Shown: positions 1 through 12,100 of the stretch, piece by piece
Layout: every line of letters starts with the position of its first letter
How positions within the stretch are numbered: position 1 is the stretch's first letter
Origin: Tetrapyrgos nigripes
Lineage: Eukaryota; Basidiomycota; Agaricomycetes; Agaricales; Campanellaceae
Direction of reading: 5' to 3'
Length of the DNA: 64,000 nucleotides
Assembly: GCA_013368315.1 (NCBI GenBank)
Contig: JAACJM010000108.1
Span: 62,001 to 126,000, forward strand
The notes under the pieces: model-generated
What the model was told of the DNA's origin: nothing
Seen by the model: only the letters and a program-made list of their open reading frames with translations
The model's database searches: none
Program-made: the position numbers and the translations under genes

Positions 1-1229
1 AGTTCGGTCCAGTAAGTTCTGGAACGGTGGACATGAAGCTTGATCCAGAAGACATTTCAAATGTGATCTGGGGATATAATCAAACTGTCAGCATAACATC
101 CTATATGCAAGATAAGCGGCGGCGTTAAGGACGCGCCATAAAATAAATGAAAAGCTGTGGCTAGCGCGCTTATGACAGTGATTATTCCCGGTGTGCCTTA
201 TACCAGCTTGCAGCCATGTAGGTGCTACTGAGCACATACAGCAGCCATGAAGGCGCATGTAAAGAACTTCTGCCACAAAGGGCGATGTTCAAGCAGCCGC
301 AGGGGCGCTACCAGGTATTACGCAGTCTAGGACTTGCTGCCAGTGATGGCGCGATGTCCAGGGCTTGCGGGGCCCATAACCTGTTGAGCAGGCTATGTTC
401 TATATACGTAGCGGCAACTGCATACTTACCTGGGGATGTAGAAGTGCTTGTTAGAGCAGTTTGTTAGAGGTTAAGAGCGATGAGTGTTAAGGGAAATCCT
501 TGTTCTTGTAGGGCAATCTACGAGCCCTTATATACTGTTCTAGATAGTACATGTGACTACTTATCTAAGAACTTCTAATGTACAGTAAGCGTAACTAACT
601 AGATTACTATCTAATCTATATCTAATCTAGTGTTGATGGCTGCTTACTAATTCGCCAATTCAACACGGGTTGTTTTCAGGTTGCACCTCGATACCATAGG
701 CAATTGAGAGAATGGTCGTCCTGGCCATGCTGTGTGGTCGTCATTCTTTCTCTCTGCGACTCTCTCAAACGTCCAATGGTAAAATTGGGTCGAGCCTTCG
801 AGGATCGACATGATCCAGGACACTTAAAAACGATTCGGCGATTCGTCCGGCAGACTAGTAGTTGTTGGTTGGTACGGCTAGTGCTATTACTGTTATGACT
901 GACTGCGGGTAGCAAGATGAGAATGGTTCAGACAGTCAGATAGTCAAATCTGAAATCTAAGATTAAAAAACACACATACCCAGTGTTCTGCCTGAGACTC
1001 TGCAATCTGTATCAGCAGCCTCAGCAGGCAGTTCTCGACTTCTCCTGCTTTATGCGTAGAAAGGTGTGAAGATCCTCGTCTGTGCTTATGAGATAATCCT
1101 TCAGGATAGTCTTGGGATACTGCACAGTACGCTCTTGCGCTCGCATCCAGATCATTTCCAAGCAATGCGGGGTGACAATATATCATGAATGAATTCTTCG
1201 TCACAAGTGTTTTGTGTGTTCCCATCATC
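1..1229. other. No gene seen except a short P450 scrap
   Basis: I find no reading frame with recognisable domains or a plausible spliced structure here, apart from the P450 exon fragment at 661-730 listed separately. The open frames are short and lack codon or motif support. The stretch probably represents decayed duplicated DNA belonging to the P450/SDR module to its right. Confidence 0.5.
661..730 (-). pseudogene. P450 exon fragment
   Basis: About 70 bases on the minus strand closely match the exon start of the P450 at 3480-3547. Both read a near-identical peptide around ILSIAYGIEVQPEN, which precedes the F-helix region. Similarity to the neighbouring P450 exons is lost on both sides. This is a third partial copy of the P450 that is nearly complete at 2140-4344 and deleted at 48091-50599. 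It shows that the module was duplicated more than once. It cannot be functional. Confidence 0.7.
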
Positions 1230-1935
1230 TTCCGACACTGCGTTGGGTAAGAGTTGGTGGAGGATGGATGAAGTGTTGGTCGTGGCTGTGTTACCAGACA
1301 TCAAACGCGTTGGTGATACGCCTGAAATATTTCGACCAGGCTCAAAACACGTATTCTTCACTTATATGTGAGTTTATGTAGTGTACAAGTGTACAAATAA
1401 AGATTCCGACATTTCTACTCCACTATCTTCTATCAACCTCATAGTTCCTCAGATACTCAGAGACAACTTGTTTAATCCACCTTCTCAGAAACTCGACGGT
1501 GTCATATTCTGGCAAAAAAAAAAAGAAAGAAAGAAAGAGAGGATTATCAGCAGCCAAAAATGCAGAATATATGAGATGCCAAGAAGGATATACAAAATCC
1601 CAGGAAAAAAATTTGTTTGGCATAGCTGACCCAAATCTTCTCTTTCGCCCTCTTCCCATCCTCACTCAACACCCAATCACTCAGTTCATTCAGTTTGGAT
1701 TTCATCACAAACGCCTTTGAGCTTCTCAGCTTTTGCTTCTCTTTCTCGTTACCACCATCCGGGACGGCACCTAAACCAACTGCCTACTACCCCTCCTCCG
1801 CCGTAAATGCCATCAATAGAATCTTTTCCATCAGATCTAGCAATGGTCCAGGTTCCAGATTTCACCAGAGAGAGGAATGACAGAAGCGTGGGTTGACGGT
1901 GACGACAAGAACTGAGGGAGGAGTGTTAGGGAGAC
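1230..1935 (-). pseudogene. Remnant of SDR 3' end
   Basis: The minus strand carries a decayed copy of the last part of the SDR gene found intact at 50867-52251. The last exon is recognisable at about 1420-1500, reading DTVEFLRRWIKQVVSEYL; the intact gene ends with the related DTVEILGKVDNRVQKVVSEYL split by one substitution-rich stretch. Upstream, about 1625-1900 corresponds to the penultimate exon. No start, nucleotide-binding or catalytic part is present. The DNA downstream of the gene (about 1230-1400) is also shared with 7640-7860 and 47575-47700, so the duplicated unit includes 3' flank. It lies just downstream of the P450 at 2140-4344, the same order as in the right-hand copy. Confidence 0.75.
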
Positions 1936-2139
1936 GAGAGTCTGACGTCTAACATCTAATTATTGCCCAGTCGATGCGTCCCGGAAATTTACATCCTGTG
2001 TCACATAGCTTCCGCAATTTTCACTCTAGGTTTCTATTGACTGTAGATAAATCAGGTTTAACGAAAAATTGCCGTTGGAATTGTGTGACCAGCTTGAGGT
2101 AAAGAATACAGATGCAAAAGAGGTAGAAGCAGAATAGTG

Positions 2140-4344
2140 TTACAGAGAAAGGTCCTTCGCGTTACGTATCATCTGCTCTGCTCTGTAGGACCGAGGTTTG
2201 ATGCTACATTTGAAGGGCAGTGGATAGCTGTAAAAGAATCTGTCGTCAACCTTCGTCCATCACATAGTAGTAGGCTTCATGCTTACCACAAAAAACCAGA
2301 AGTATATTCCATGTTGGGATCAATCTCATTCCCGTCCTCATCTACAGCTCGCGTTACATCAAAGCACGCTAGGATGGAGGCTATCGTCATCCACGTGGTC
2401 AAAATCGCGAAGTCTTTACCACCGCATAGCTGACGTCCAAATCCAAATGCCATATTCGGAAAGGGGACATTTGGGTTGAGAGAGCCATCTTCTTGCAGGA
2501 ATCATTCTGGGTTGAAAAGATGTGGATTTGGCCCGTATATGGACTCGTCGTGAAGTATTGCCCTGGTGGTCCGTCAATTCTGGCACCTCAGAATCCTCTT
2601 TATATTGTCACTCACCAACCATTCCCAACTACGGTAGCTCCTCCAGGGATGTGATATCTGTTGTATTCATCGTCGTCAACACTTTTATGAGGTACACCTT
2701 ATAATTCAGAGGTATATCAACTTGGGATTGTGACACGGTATGTAGATGAGATGCACTTACTCAAAGGAGTGACTGGAATCCATCTAAGGGTCTCCCTCAA
2801 AAGCGCATCGACATAGGGAATGGAACCGAAATCCAAGAAATCGGGAAGTCGTGCACCTCCAGTCCTTTCGTCAACACTTCTCTGCCCTTTCCTCATAGTG
2901 TCAGGATTCTTGACTAGTCCATGTATGAATGTTCCTAGAGCTGAGACAGTCTGAGAAGGAGAGAAGGTAAGCCGCCACGTCGTAAAAAGATACTACATAC
3001 CATGTCGGAACCACCTGCGTACACCAATCCTTTTGTAAGTTGTTATCCAAACAGTCAACGGAGAATATGGTCTTGCCTGTGTACATCGTCGCCAGGACGG
3101 CTCGTAATACTTTCTCGGCTTCTGATTGATGGTGCGTCGTTGACGCCAAGGGTTCCGTAGCCATTCTCTCCAGAGAGCGGCTAGCGACTGAAGGGATGAA
3201 ATCGCCTTTGGCCTAGATACGATACAAGATTAGCAAAGCAGCCAGCCAACCAACCAGTGCGTCAAAAGGCGAAAGATACTCACCATAGTGTCCTTGACAA
3301 ATTCCAGAGGGACAATCGCCATCGCAGACACATCCTTATTCCACTCTCTCACTTGACGCTTGAAGCCTGCACCTGGGAACCAGTCTGGGATGTGTTTGAG
3401 AACAGGAAGCTGGTCGACCAGATAAGAGCCCGAATTGACGGTATGTGCTGCGGCCTGCAAGGCGTTCTCGGCAATATCGATGAACGGGTCATTTTCAGGT
3501 TGCACCTCAATGCCATAGGCGATTGAGAGAATGGTAGTTCCGGCCATGCTGCGCGGGCATTAAGCAAACGAGCCTGGTTGAAGGAAGTCAATAAACTTGG
3601 ACGCACTAGCGCAAATGTTTCAGAAAGTCATCAGGTTTGTCAAGTAGGAATAACAACAGTTTTTGTGTTGCTGAAGTTATGGAAGGCTGATATGTCACCA
3701 ATGCTTGAGGGTTCAGTTCTTGACGAAAACCTTTACAGCAGGCTGTTTCAGACAAGTCAGTACATCGTTACAATGCCGCTGTAGGAATGCTCACCTCACC
3801 AAAAATTACCGTAGGGCATTAAACCGATGTTCCAGTTCATTCTGACCCTGGATATGAGCTCAGACCAAAAGTAAGTCACAGAAGCAATGCAGAGACTTGC
3901 AGCTCAAACAGCATTGTTAATCGAGGCCTGTATGGCATTTGGTGAGCTTGAGACTTGAAAAAGGACTTTATACAGACCTGTCTGAATAATTAGAGGATCG
4001 TTTGTCAAACAGTTTGGTCGCTGCTTTGAGAGAGTTGACAACTATGAGCGGTGTACCCAACAAGTCCAGGTGGATAATGTCCGAGCCTGGGACAGAGCCA
4101 TTGCGCACGACGGTAAGCAGAAAAGAAGTAAGATTGAACGTCTATTCCACATACCGTATTTCCTCGACATGTCCCTATATGTAACCCATTCTCTCTTCAG
4201 AGGAATATCGAAGATGTTTCCGATGATGGGGTAGCCAGGAGGGCCGGGAGGCAAGCGCAGCCTGCGATATCGTGATATTCTGTTCACTATGAAGCTGAAA
4301 ACAAGCAAAGCCAGGAACTCTGCTGCATAATGCTCTAGTACCAT
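2140..4344 (-). pseudogene. Cytochrome P450, OrdA-like, one nonsense codon
   Basis: A nearly complete fungal P450 in about a dozen exons. Such enzymes are ER-bound, heme-thiolate monooxygenases; the substrate is unknown. The start at 4344 gives an N-terminal membrane anchor followed by the proline hinge LPPGPPGYPIIGN. Further exons supply DLLGTPLIVVNS, SDRPRLTML, MNWNIGLMPYGNFW, the AGTTILSIAYGI exon, the I-helix exon GGSDMTVSALGTF, the K-helix ETLRW, and the heme region AFGFGRQLCGG. Two defects are visible. TGA at 2502-2504 interrupts the PERF motif (reads PE-stop-F). The conserved Arg of FxxGxRxCxG is Gln. One intron appears to use a GC donor (gcaagt, about 3897). Everything else splices in frame, so inactivation is recent. 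The same gene at 48091-50599 is also broken. Confidence 0.88.
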
Positions 4345-4436
4345 GGCGAACTCTATGGCGAGGAAGTGACAGCAGCGAAGGGAAGTACCATGCAATGAAA
4401 AGAGTTGAGCCTTTTATATGTGCATGATTCAATGAA

Positions 4437-4500
4437 ATGTTACGAGGCCTTTAGGCTGAGTTAACTTAGGTCAACCTCGAAAATTTTTCCACGGGTTCAG
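4437..4500. repeat. Dispersed repeat, inverted copy at about 20093-20165
   Basis: This stretch, containing a GAGTTAACTT core and a TTTTTCCAC end, recurs in reverse complement at about 20093-20165. There it lies about 300 bases beyond the end of a helicase remnant. It may be the end of an unrecognised mobile element. No inverted partner lies nearby at either site. Confidence 0.55.
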
Positions 4501-4509
4501 TCTCCCACC

Positions 4510-5094
4510 TAGTGTTGTAAACAGTCCGGCTTGGCTCCAGCGAGCCACTGAGCTGAGCCAGTTTTTGAGCTGTGGCTCGGCTCCAGGTGGCTCTCAACCG
4601 ACTCTGGCTCGAGTCATAAAAGCCGGGTCAAATTCCCTCAGAGAGACTGCCCTCTAGCGACACCATAAATTAACCAAAAGTGTACTGTCTCAGTAGCTGA
4701 CATCAGGGAGTGTCTTTGGAGCAAGTTTGGTGTACTTTGAGCAAGAAAGACCATGAGACCGTAACTCAAAAAAGTCGTTGTGCCTTAATTTGATAAGTTC
4801 TCACAGTAAGTTAATTTCTAATTTTAGCACAATATTAAGGAAAAGGATGTATCTCTTGGTTCAGAGCGCGCATACCATATCTAGAAGCTCGATTTCACTC
4901 CTGGAGTGTCAATATGACTTCTAAGGTCTCACTCCTACATTCCTATCTACATATCTAGAAGGGAAGTGGTTTTCACGGAATTTTAGCGACACGAGTCATG
5001 ACTAGCCAGATCTAAAAGCTGAGCCAAGCCATTTACATAAGGAGCCGTTTGGAGCCAAGCCGGAGCCAGCCGTAGTCGAACCATTACAACACTA
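4510..5094. mobile_element. Non-autonomous hAT element, family B (585 bp)
   Basis: The ends are inverted repeats, TAGTGTTGTAA at the left and TTACAACACTA at the right. They are flanked by a perfect 8-bp direct repeat CTCCCACC (4502-4509 and 5095-5102). An 8-bp target duplication and TAG/CTA termini are typical of hAT elements. The interior is rich in GAGCC/GGCTC motifs near both ends and has no coding capacity. It belongs to the same family as 15597-16119. Confidence 0.88.
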
Positions 5095-5205
5095 CTCCCA
5101 CCCCTAGGCCGGTCTCTACCCTTCCCGACAACCGAAAAGTCTAGACTCGGTCTGGACCGGGTCCAAGGACCGTTGACGTTGACGACCATGACATCATGCT
5201 GCAGC

Positions 5206-6493
5206 TAGTGATGTGTGGGCCAGGGCCGGGCCTGAAGCCCTGGGCTTGGGCCAGGTTTTTTTTTTTTTTTTTTTGGAGGAGCGTTGAGTCTTTAAACTTA
5301 GTTGTACGACATGCGTCACTAGTGGTCGTGCACTTACAACCCGCGGTAGTCACTGGGATTGCACCAGCACAAACTCCCCCAAGGAGGAAATGCAGTTACG
5401 CACGCTTTCAGATCCCTCCTCGGAGCATTCTGGAAGCAGTGTGGGACTCCTTCTGGACTTTTGCTGGACCATACCCACTAAAACCCCCTATGGTGAAGGT
5501 TTGAACTTACGGTTTACCCATAAGCCCAGGTTTGGACTCTACGGAACTAACCATAGGCCCAGGACGGGTCTTGGGCCAGGTTTTGTAAGGCTCGGGCCTT
5601 GCAAAATCCAAAGCCTGGCCCTAGGCCCAAGCCCTATGCAGGCCTGGGCCGGGCTTGGGCTAAGCCCAGGGCTTTACTGACAAAAAATGACTGTAGGTGT
5701 ATGCGAAGTCCATGTACTTAGATTCATCTATAATACTAATACACTACATCCTCCCATCCCTCCCACTACATTTGTCCCTCTGAAGCGTACTCAGTTTTGG
5801 ACAACACATGCTCTTGGTTGGAATCAGGGGAGTACGGAAAATAAAATTTATTACACTATGTTGGTCCGACCCCACCCAGACATACCTAATATAGCATTTT
5901 CCTACATCGTATAATTTTGCTGAAGCGGCGGGGCCCGATGTCATTCCTGTGTCTCGAATTGTGGCTGCAACACCCAGGACAGCAAATACAAAGTTTACAA
6001 TGACACTGCATTGATGATTGAATAAGTGCATCTCAAACTGCGAGCTTGCTCATATAGAGTCAAAGCACTCACCTGCCAGTCCAACATTATTTTTCGTTGC
6101 TTTGGGGACATGCAAATTGCGATCGCAGCATCAGTCACCTAAATACCCTGTCCAAAATGGAAATCAAATGAAAATTACTGTTGAAGTGGTCCATCTATGT
6201 CAATCTACATTGATGATTGGCTTTGAAAACTTTAACCCAGCATGATTTCAATGTAAAAGTATGATATTTTGACCAGCAAGGCCGTCTACAAGGAGCAGTG
6301 TCAAGGTCTAAAACTCTAAAAATTTGTGATATGTGGCGCGCCCAGAGATAAAAAGAGCCCAAGGCCGGCCCCAGGCTTCGGGCCTGCTACATTCATAAGC
6401 CCAGCCCTCAGGCCCTACAGGCCCTCCATCGGGCTTGGGCTGGGCCAGGCTTGGGCGGGCTTCAGGCTTCAGGCCCTGGCCTGCACATCACTA
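5206..6493. mobile_element. Non-autonomous hAT element, family A (1288 bp)
   Basis: The element starts TAGTGATGTGTGGGCC and ends in a matching inverted GCACATCACTA. The 8-bp target duplication is GCTGCAGC (5198-5205 and 6494-6501). Its termini and its subterminal arrays of GGGCTTGGGC-like words are those of the autonomous 5.15-kb hAT copies at 9141-14289 and 35812-40961. It lacks their transposase. It is therefore likely mobilised in trans by them. No gene is seen inside. Confidence 0.88.
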
Positions 6494-6501
6494 GCTGCAG
6501 C

Positions 6502-7639
6502 TGATGCCATTAACGCTCTCTCTCAGAAACGAAGTGGGCGTAGTTCTCCTCGTCTTCCCTTTTTCATCAATTTTCATTGTAATTGGAGTTTTGGACGGGT
6601 TTCATGGTTTGGTCGGGCTCTGGTTATCTGGTTAGAGATATGGCCTGTGATAGAGTTAAGAAAAGGACAATTAGCGTGCATGATAAATTAGAATGAGATA
6701 GAAAAAATAGTAATCGGGTTTGCCAGCTTCGCTGGACATGGATCGTCCCTCCTCCCTATTCATTTATTCCTTCATATGCCAATCATCCTTTCTATTTCCG
6801 TTTAGTGACGCGTCTATGGATTTGGGAGAGATCGGAAGGTATGCGAAGATCACTACGGTATACCGGAAGCTGAGTTTGGAGGGACGGATTCAGTATGTTG
6901 CCTATTCCTTAGTAGCGATGACCTTTTTTTGGTCATATTATCTTGGGCCTCGTAATTTGCCATGCGAAGCAGTGGCATCTTTCCCCAGTATAGATACCGA
7001 GCCATTCTTCTTCTATCTCACTGTAACGGCCGGTCACAAGATATGTACCGCCCTGGGAAGACAGCTTTGACTGAATGAGGATTGAAGGAACCTTCAATAT
7101 TTTGAGGTCATTGGACCCTTGCTGAGGTTCAAAACCATCGGTTTGAGAAGTTGCCGACAAGAGGAACTAGTGCGCCTGTTACTGTAAATAAAATTGGTGA
7201 ACGCTAGTATGTGAGGGTGACTGACAGCGACATTTGACTTCCGGAGACCTCTTTTGCCCTTCTCTCTCGCAAATTAATCTCTATGACTGCTAAGCCTTTC
7301 AGCTATCATAATAATAAACCACATGTCCCGTTTATGTGTCGACAAATGCAGGAAAGGGAACTGCGCAAATGCCAAACAGAAAGGAGTTGTCAACGTCGAA
7401 TGGCTGGGGATAGCAAAGATGATCCATGTAGTTCATTTAAAGGCTAGCTGTGCGCTTGAACTTGAAGGACCACTGAAAGTCACGATGCTAAAATGAGAAT
7501 TCCCTCGTCAGTGCCGAGAATGCGAAGAGAAAAAGTGGTATCACTCACCTCATCGTCGTAAATTTGCCAAAGCCATTACCGTCCTCTAACATGTTCTCCT
7601 CATCATCAGCATTGCGTGTGACACAGAAATCCTCCTCTT
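6502..7639. other. No gene seen; contains a dispersed repeat
   Basis: No supported coding region. About 6940-7005 recurs in inverted orientation at about 18178-18240 (words GGGGAAAG, TGCATGGCAA and GAGGCCC in common). The nature of this repeat is unknown. Confidence 0.5.
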
Positions 7640-7985
7640 CCAACAGCGTTGGGTATGTAAGAGTTGGTGGAGGATGAATGAAGTGTTGGCCATGGCTGTG
7701 TCGCCAGACACCAAAACGCGTCGGTGTGACTCGGTGACATGCCTGAAATATTTCGACCAGGCTCAAAAACGCGTATTCTTCACATACGTGAGTTTATGTA
7801 ATGTGCAAGTACTGTACAAACAAAGATTCCAACATTTCTACCCTACTCTCTTCTATCAACCTTATAGTTCCTTAGGTACTCAGAGACAACTTGTTTCTCA
7901 GAACCTCGACTGTGTCATTCTAACTTCTGGTAAAAAAAAGAAAAAACAAAGAAAGGAGAATCATTAGCAGCCAAAAATACAGAAT
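7640..7985 (-). pseudogene. Second remnant of SDR 3' end
   Basis: On the minus strand about 7860-7930 corresponds to the terminal SDR exon. About 7640-7860 matches the 3' flank also present at 1230-1400 and 47575-47700. A still shorter piece of the same flank occurs at about 18003-18055. No other part of the SDR or P450 is attached. Confidence 0.65.
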
Positions 7986-8706
7986 ATACAACTTATGCCT
8001 TCCTAGTACAGAAGGAGGAGGACTCGAGTCGAGGCTGACTTGGGTCCGGGTTCGGCCGTGGCCCCCTCGAGTACTCAAGAGTCAAGCCCTCTTTCTAGAC
8101 GAGCGAAACTTCGTATGAAAGGAGATGGCCCAATTCCCGGATAGACTTGCAACCGTACGGACTGAGGTATTTCAGTCTTGCTGGAGAATCGAAAATCGAG
8201 AATTGAGTATCCATATCAGATTGCAAAAGATCCCGCTACTACTAGCCAACTACTAGCAGCTAAATGCTATCTATCTATCAACTGACCATGCAAGAGCAAG
8301 AGCAAGATCTAGCTGGAGCCTGGTCCTACGTCAACCCTGCATCCAGGTCCTGCATACTAGGCCAGACCACATGTACAACCCGAGTATAGGCTATAGCTGC
8401 GAATGATTGTATTATTAGAAGGGAACTAGAAGGGAAGTATTATATATCATTATGACTCGGAGAAGGCAGAAGACAGGTTGCAGGACGTGGTGGTGGTGGT
8501 GGTGGTGGTGGTGGCCGTCGTCGTCGTCGGCCTTGATGTATCATGTATTGTATACTAAGAGTTTATGCATAGAGACGCAGAGAGAAAAAGAGGACGACGA
8601 GAAGGCGCGACGTTCGGATTCCCCTTCATACTTATCCATACATTCCCCGACTTGTGTTTATATTCTACCATCCCTCTCCTTCCCCTTTCCCTGCTGGTAC
8701 TCATAA
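7986..8706. other. No gene seen; TGG microsatellite
   Basis: No supported gene. A trinucleotide run (TGG)n followed by (CGT)n lies at about 8488-8528. The frame crossing it has no recognisable protein features. Confidence 0.5.
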
Positions 8707-9140
8707 TCACCACAACCGATGCGTAGGATACTGATACCCCTCCGGATTCTTAAAGAGGTACAGTTGGTGATAATCTTCCGCGTCCCACCATTGACCGGCT
8801 GGGATGAGCTGAGTCGCATTTTTTGATTTCTATTTATGTATTTCAGTATTTCGGTGTTGGATGTGAGGGGAAGGGGGGAAGAGAGTGTCAGTAAACACGA
8901 AAACACGAAGAGAGGACACGGAAACGCAAGAGAAAGCGACAACAGGACAAATGAAGTGATGAGGAACAGAAGAAAGAAAAGAAAATGACGAAGAATAAGA
9001 GAATACCGTCCCCGTCCCAGCACGAGCCCCAACCATCCCCCATCCCATCCCATCCCATCATACTGCACCTGCAATGGTAACTGTACCCTTATCCTTACCC
9101 GTCATCTTGGCCTCGTGGCCGTCACCTTAGTGATCATGGA

Positions 9141-12100
9141 TAGTGATGTGCGGGCCGGGCCGGGCTCAAAAGCCGGGGCTTGGGCTGGGCTTTGTCGGGC
9201 TCAGGCTTGCTAGAGATCGAGCCCGAGCCTTCGAGCCCTCAGTAGGGCAGGCTTGGGCAGGCTCGGGCTCAGGCCCGGGCTCAGTAGTCAAAAAATTGTA
9301 GTAAATTAGAAACTAGAACAATTATCAGTGTATTCTAGTTGAAACCATCATAATCTAAGTCCTCCCCGCTATCTTCAGCCTCGTCGACATCGATAAGCTC
9401 CACCCAATCCTCTGTTTCATCTTCTAGAGTGCCATCATCGGCCTCAACATTGTCATCCTCCAGTGGCGCTTCACGGAATATCAAGTTACGACGGAGTGCA
9501 CATTTGAGAAATTGCAATGGTTCAACAATATCCTTTCCGAGTCGGTTGCGTCGTTTGCTAATCGTAATCCCAGCTGATGAAAAGGTGCGTTCACTTGACA
9601 CAGACGATGCCATAATGGCACAGTAATCCCGTGCAAGTGACGCCCAAACTGGATAGTCTGTAGAATGGAGCTGTGCAGTTTTCAATAAATATCAAAAACT
9701 CGAAATAATAACAGTTACTTACCCCCCACCACTGTACCAAAGACATTCCAGAAGGAATCTTCTCTTTAGCATCAAGGAAATCATTGAACTCCTGAAGCCA
9801 CGGCTGAACGGAATTGGATTTGGTCTGGTTGTCCATTTCATCATCGGAATCTGAGTCATCTAACAGCACACGATGTCGCCTATCCTTCTTTGGGGAAGCA
9901 TTGCGTTGAGTTTGTGATGCTTCAAGACTTCCGCAAAGCTCGATGTAGCGTTCCTTGAACTGATAATCACTTCAATATTTATTGAATGTTCATAACGTAG
10001 CAACTCACAATACGCTCAGCCGAATTACGCACCTGATCACAGAGATCAGGTTCCCAATTCTTGATGAAGTGTCGCATTTTCTTCTCTGGATGAAGGACTG
10101 GATAACGGATCAAATCTAGTCAACAAAGTAATAGATTGAAATACTCACTCATTGCCATCATATAGGCATCCGAAAGTTCAGTCTTGCTGTAGTAGCCACT
10201 GACTTTATTAACGCCAGCCTGGAGTGCGTCGGCAAATGGAGAATATTTTGGTTTTGCGACACGAGAGGACCACGCTTTATGCAAACCTTCTAAAGCAGGT
10301 AGACCAACGTGCAAGGAAGGTTCTGTGTCTGACGAGAACATCTGCTGCGCCGAGTTTGCATACTGGCAATAAGATAAATCAGTAAATCAAAAGGCAATCA
10401 AAAAGTCGAAGAACATATAATCACTTACCGCTAAAAGATCGAGAAACAACTTGACTCGCTGCCATTCCTTATCAGATAACTTGAGTTGATCAATTTTTCG
10501 CCGCTTGTCGGTGTTCTCAGACTCCAATAAACCAATCTCGTAGACAAAAGTATCGACAAACTAAGGGATTTCAGTTAAAGTGGCTAAGGGGAAAAAGTTC
10601 AAAATACCTGTTTTAATGATTCTGCACGTTCTAGCATGATGAAGGTCGAAGACCACCGAACAACCATATCCAGAAGCAACATGAGTGGTGGACCATTACG
10701 TTGCGAAGGTGGACGTGTCTGGATAGTCTTGAATAGTTCTTTCCGCTTTGCAGATGACCGTGCCTGGCAGATGATGCTAGTGATTAACTTGATTTGAGGA
10801 GTAAGAAATGAGTATACCTTAACAACAATGCTTCGTATGAGCCCAATTTCATCACGATTGATTGTTTCCGTGTCAGGCTCATGTTCCTCAGGATTAGCAG
10901 GATTGAAGTACTTTGATTTACTGTAGGTAGAAATCACAGCCTGTGTTGCGAGGTTGATAACATGCGCAAAACAACTAATTCTCAATGTCAGTCATTGAAT
11001 CAAACGTGAATGGCTAAAAATGTGACCTACCGAATGCGTCTATGTTCATGATTCCAATAAGGGAGGCCCTTTCGCTTTGGTGATGCATTCAGTCGAGTTG
11101 CAAAGTGCCGCAGCATTGTATCATTATTAGAAGCATTGTCGCATGTCACCCATCCAACCTACAAAGAAATTAAAATTGTGTGTTAAGACCTCGAGCTGAC
11201 GTTCAGACGTACTTTGGGTTCGAGGCCAACTCTGGCAATAACCTTGTACAGAGCACGTCCCAGACGTACACCATCATGAGCAGAATTCATTTGAGTGAAG
11301 CCGATAAGGTTAGACTGTAGAAGCCATGAGTTTGGACCTGTGTCCTCAATCCAGTGAGCAGTTACTGCAAAGTATGCATCGGTGTTTGATGCTTGCCAAG
11401 CATCACATGTCAGGCTAACTAATCCTTTGATCGTGTCACCCTGGAGAGGATATAAGTAAGGGTAAGATATGAAGTTGTCAAAAACGCAGATAAATACCTG
11501 AAATCGCTTCCGGAGGTGATTGAGATTCCTTTTAAAAATTGACTTGATTTCAGTACGTGTTGCCTTCCGCCCTGGAATTACAACGCCATTGGTTGCTCGA
11601 GATGCGACATCAATCATGTGGATAAATTTCGGATGTTCAAGTGCCTGTAAGGGCTGAAAAAGACATTTTCGGAGCTAGTCGCACTAGTGAGATGATGAAA
11701 ACGTACCTGATCTGTCGCAATGAGCCATTCAATAGCGGCCTCACGAAAAAGCCTATCTGAGTATGGTATCTTGACTGTTGGCTCAGTAAGATGAGGATCC
11801 AATGTCGTTTGAACTGCTGATTGAGATGCGGCAGCGGCTGCTGCTTTCCGTGCCTTTGGAAGCATGGTTTTGAAGTTTACTCGGGTACACCATGCATCGT
11901 ATTGAGGCTAAAGTGTGCTAGTTAGTAATAGTACGCCACCCAAAAATTGAAGTAAATAAAACTTGCCTTATGATCTGCTTCAATATGACGCCGAAGTGTT
12001 GATGCATGGGCAACGAGCGAAACATTCCTATGATAATAAACAACCCAGATTACATGGTGGACATGACTTATAAAAACTCACCGGCATTTCTTGCATTTGC

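Noticed and set aside
8452..8706. Open frame with a poly-Trp run on the plus strand
   Set aside because: It is the translation of a TGG microsatellite with no domain, intron or conserved context.
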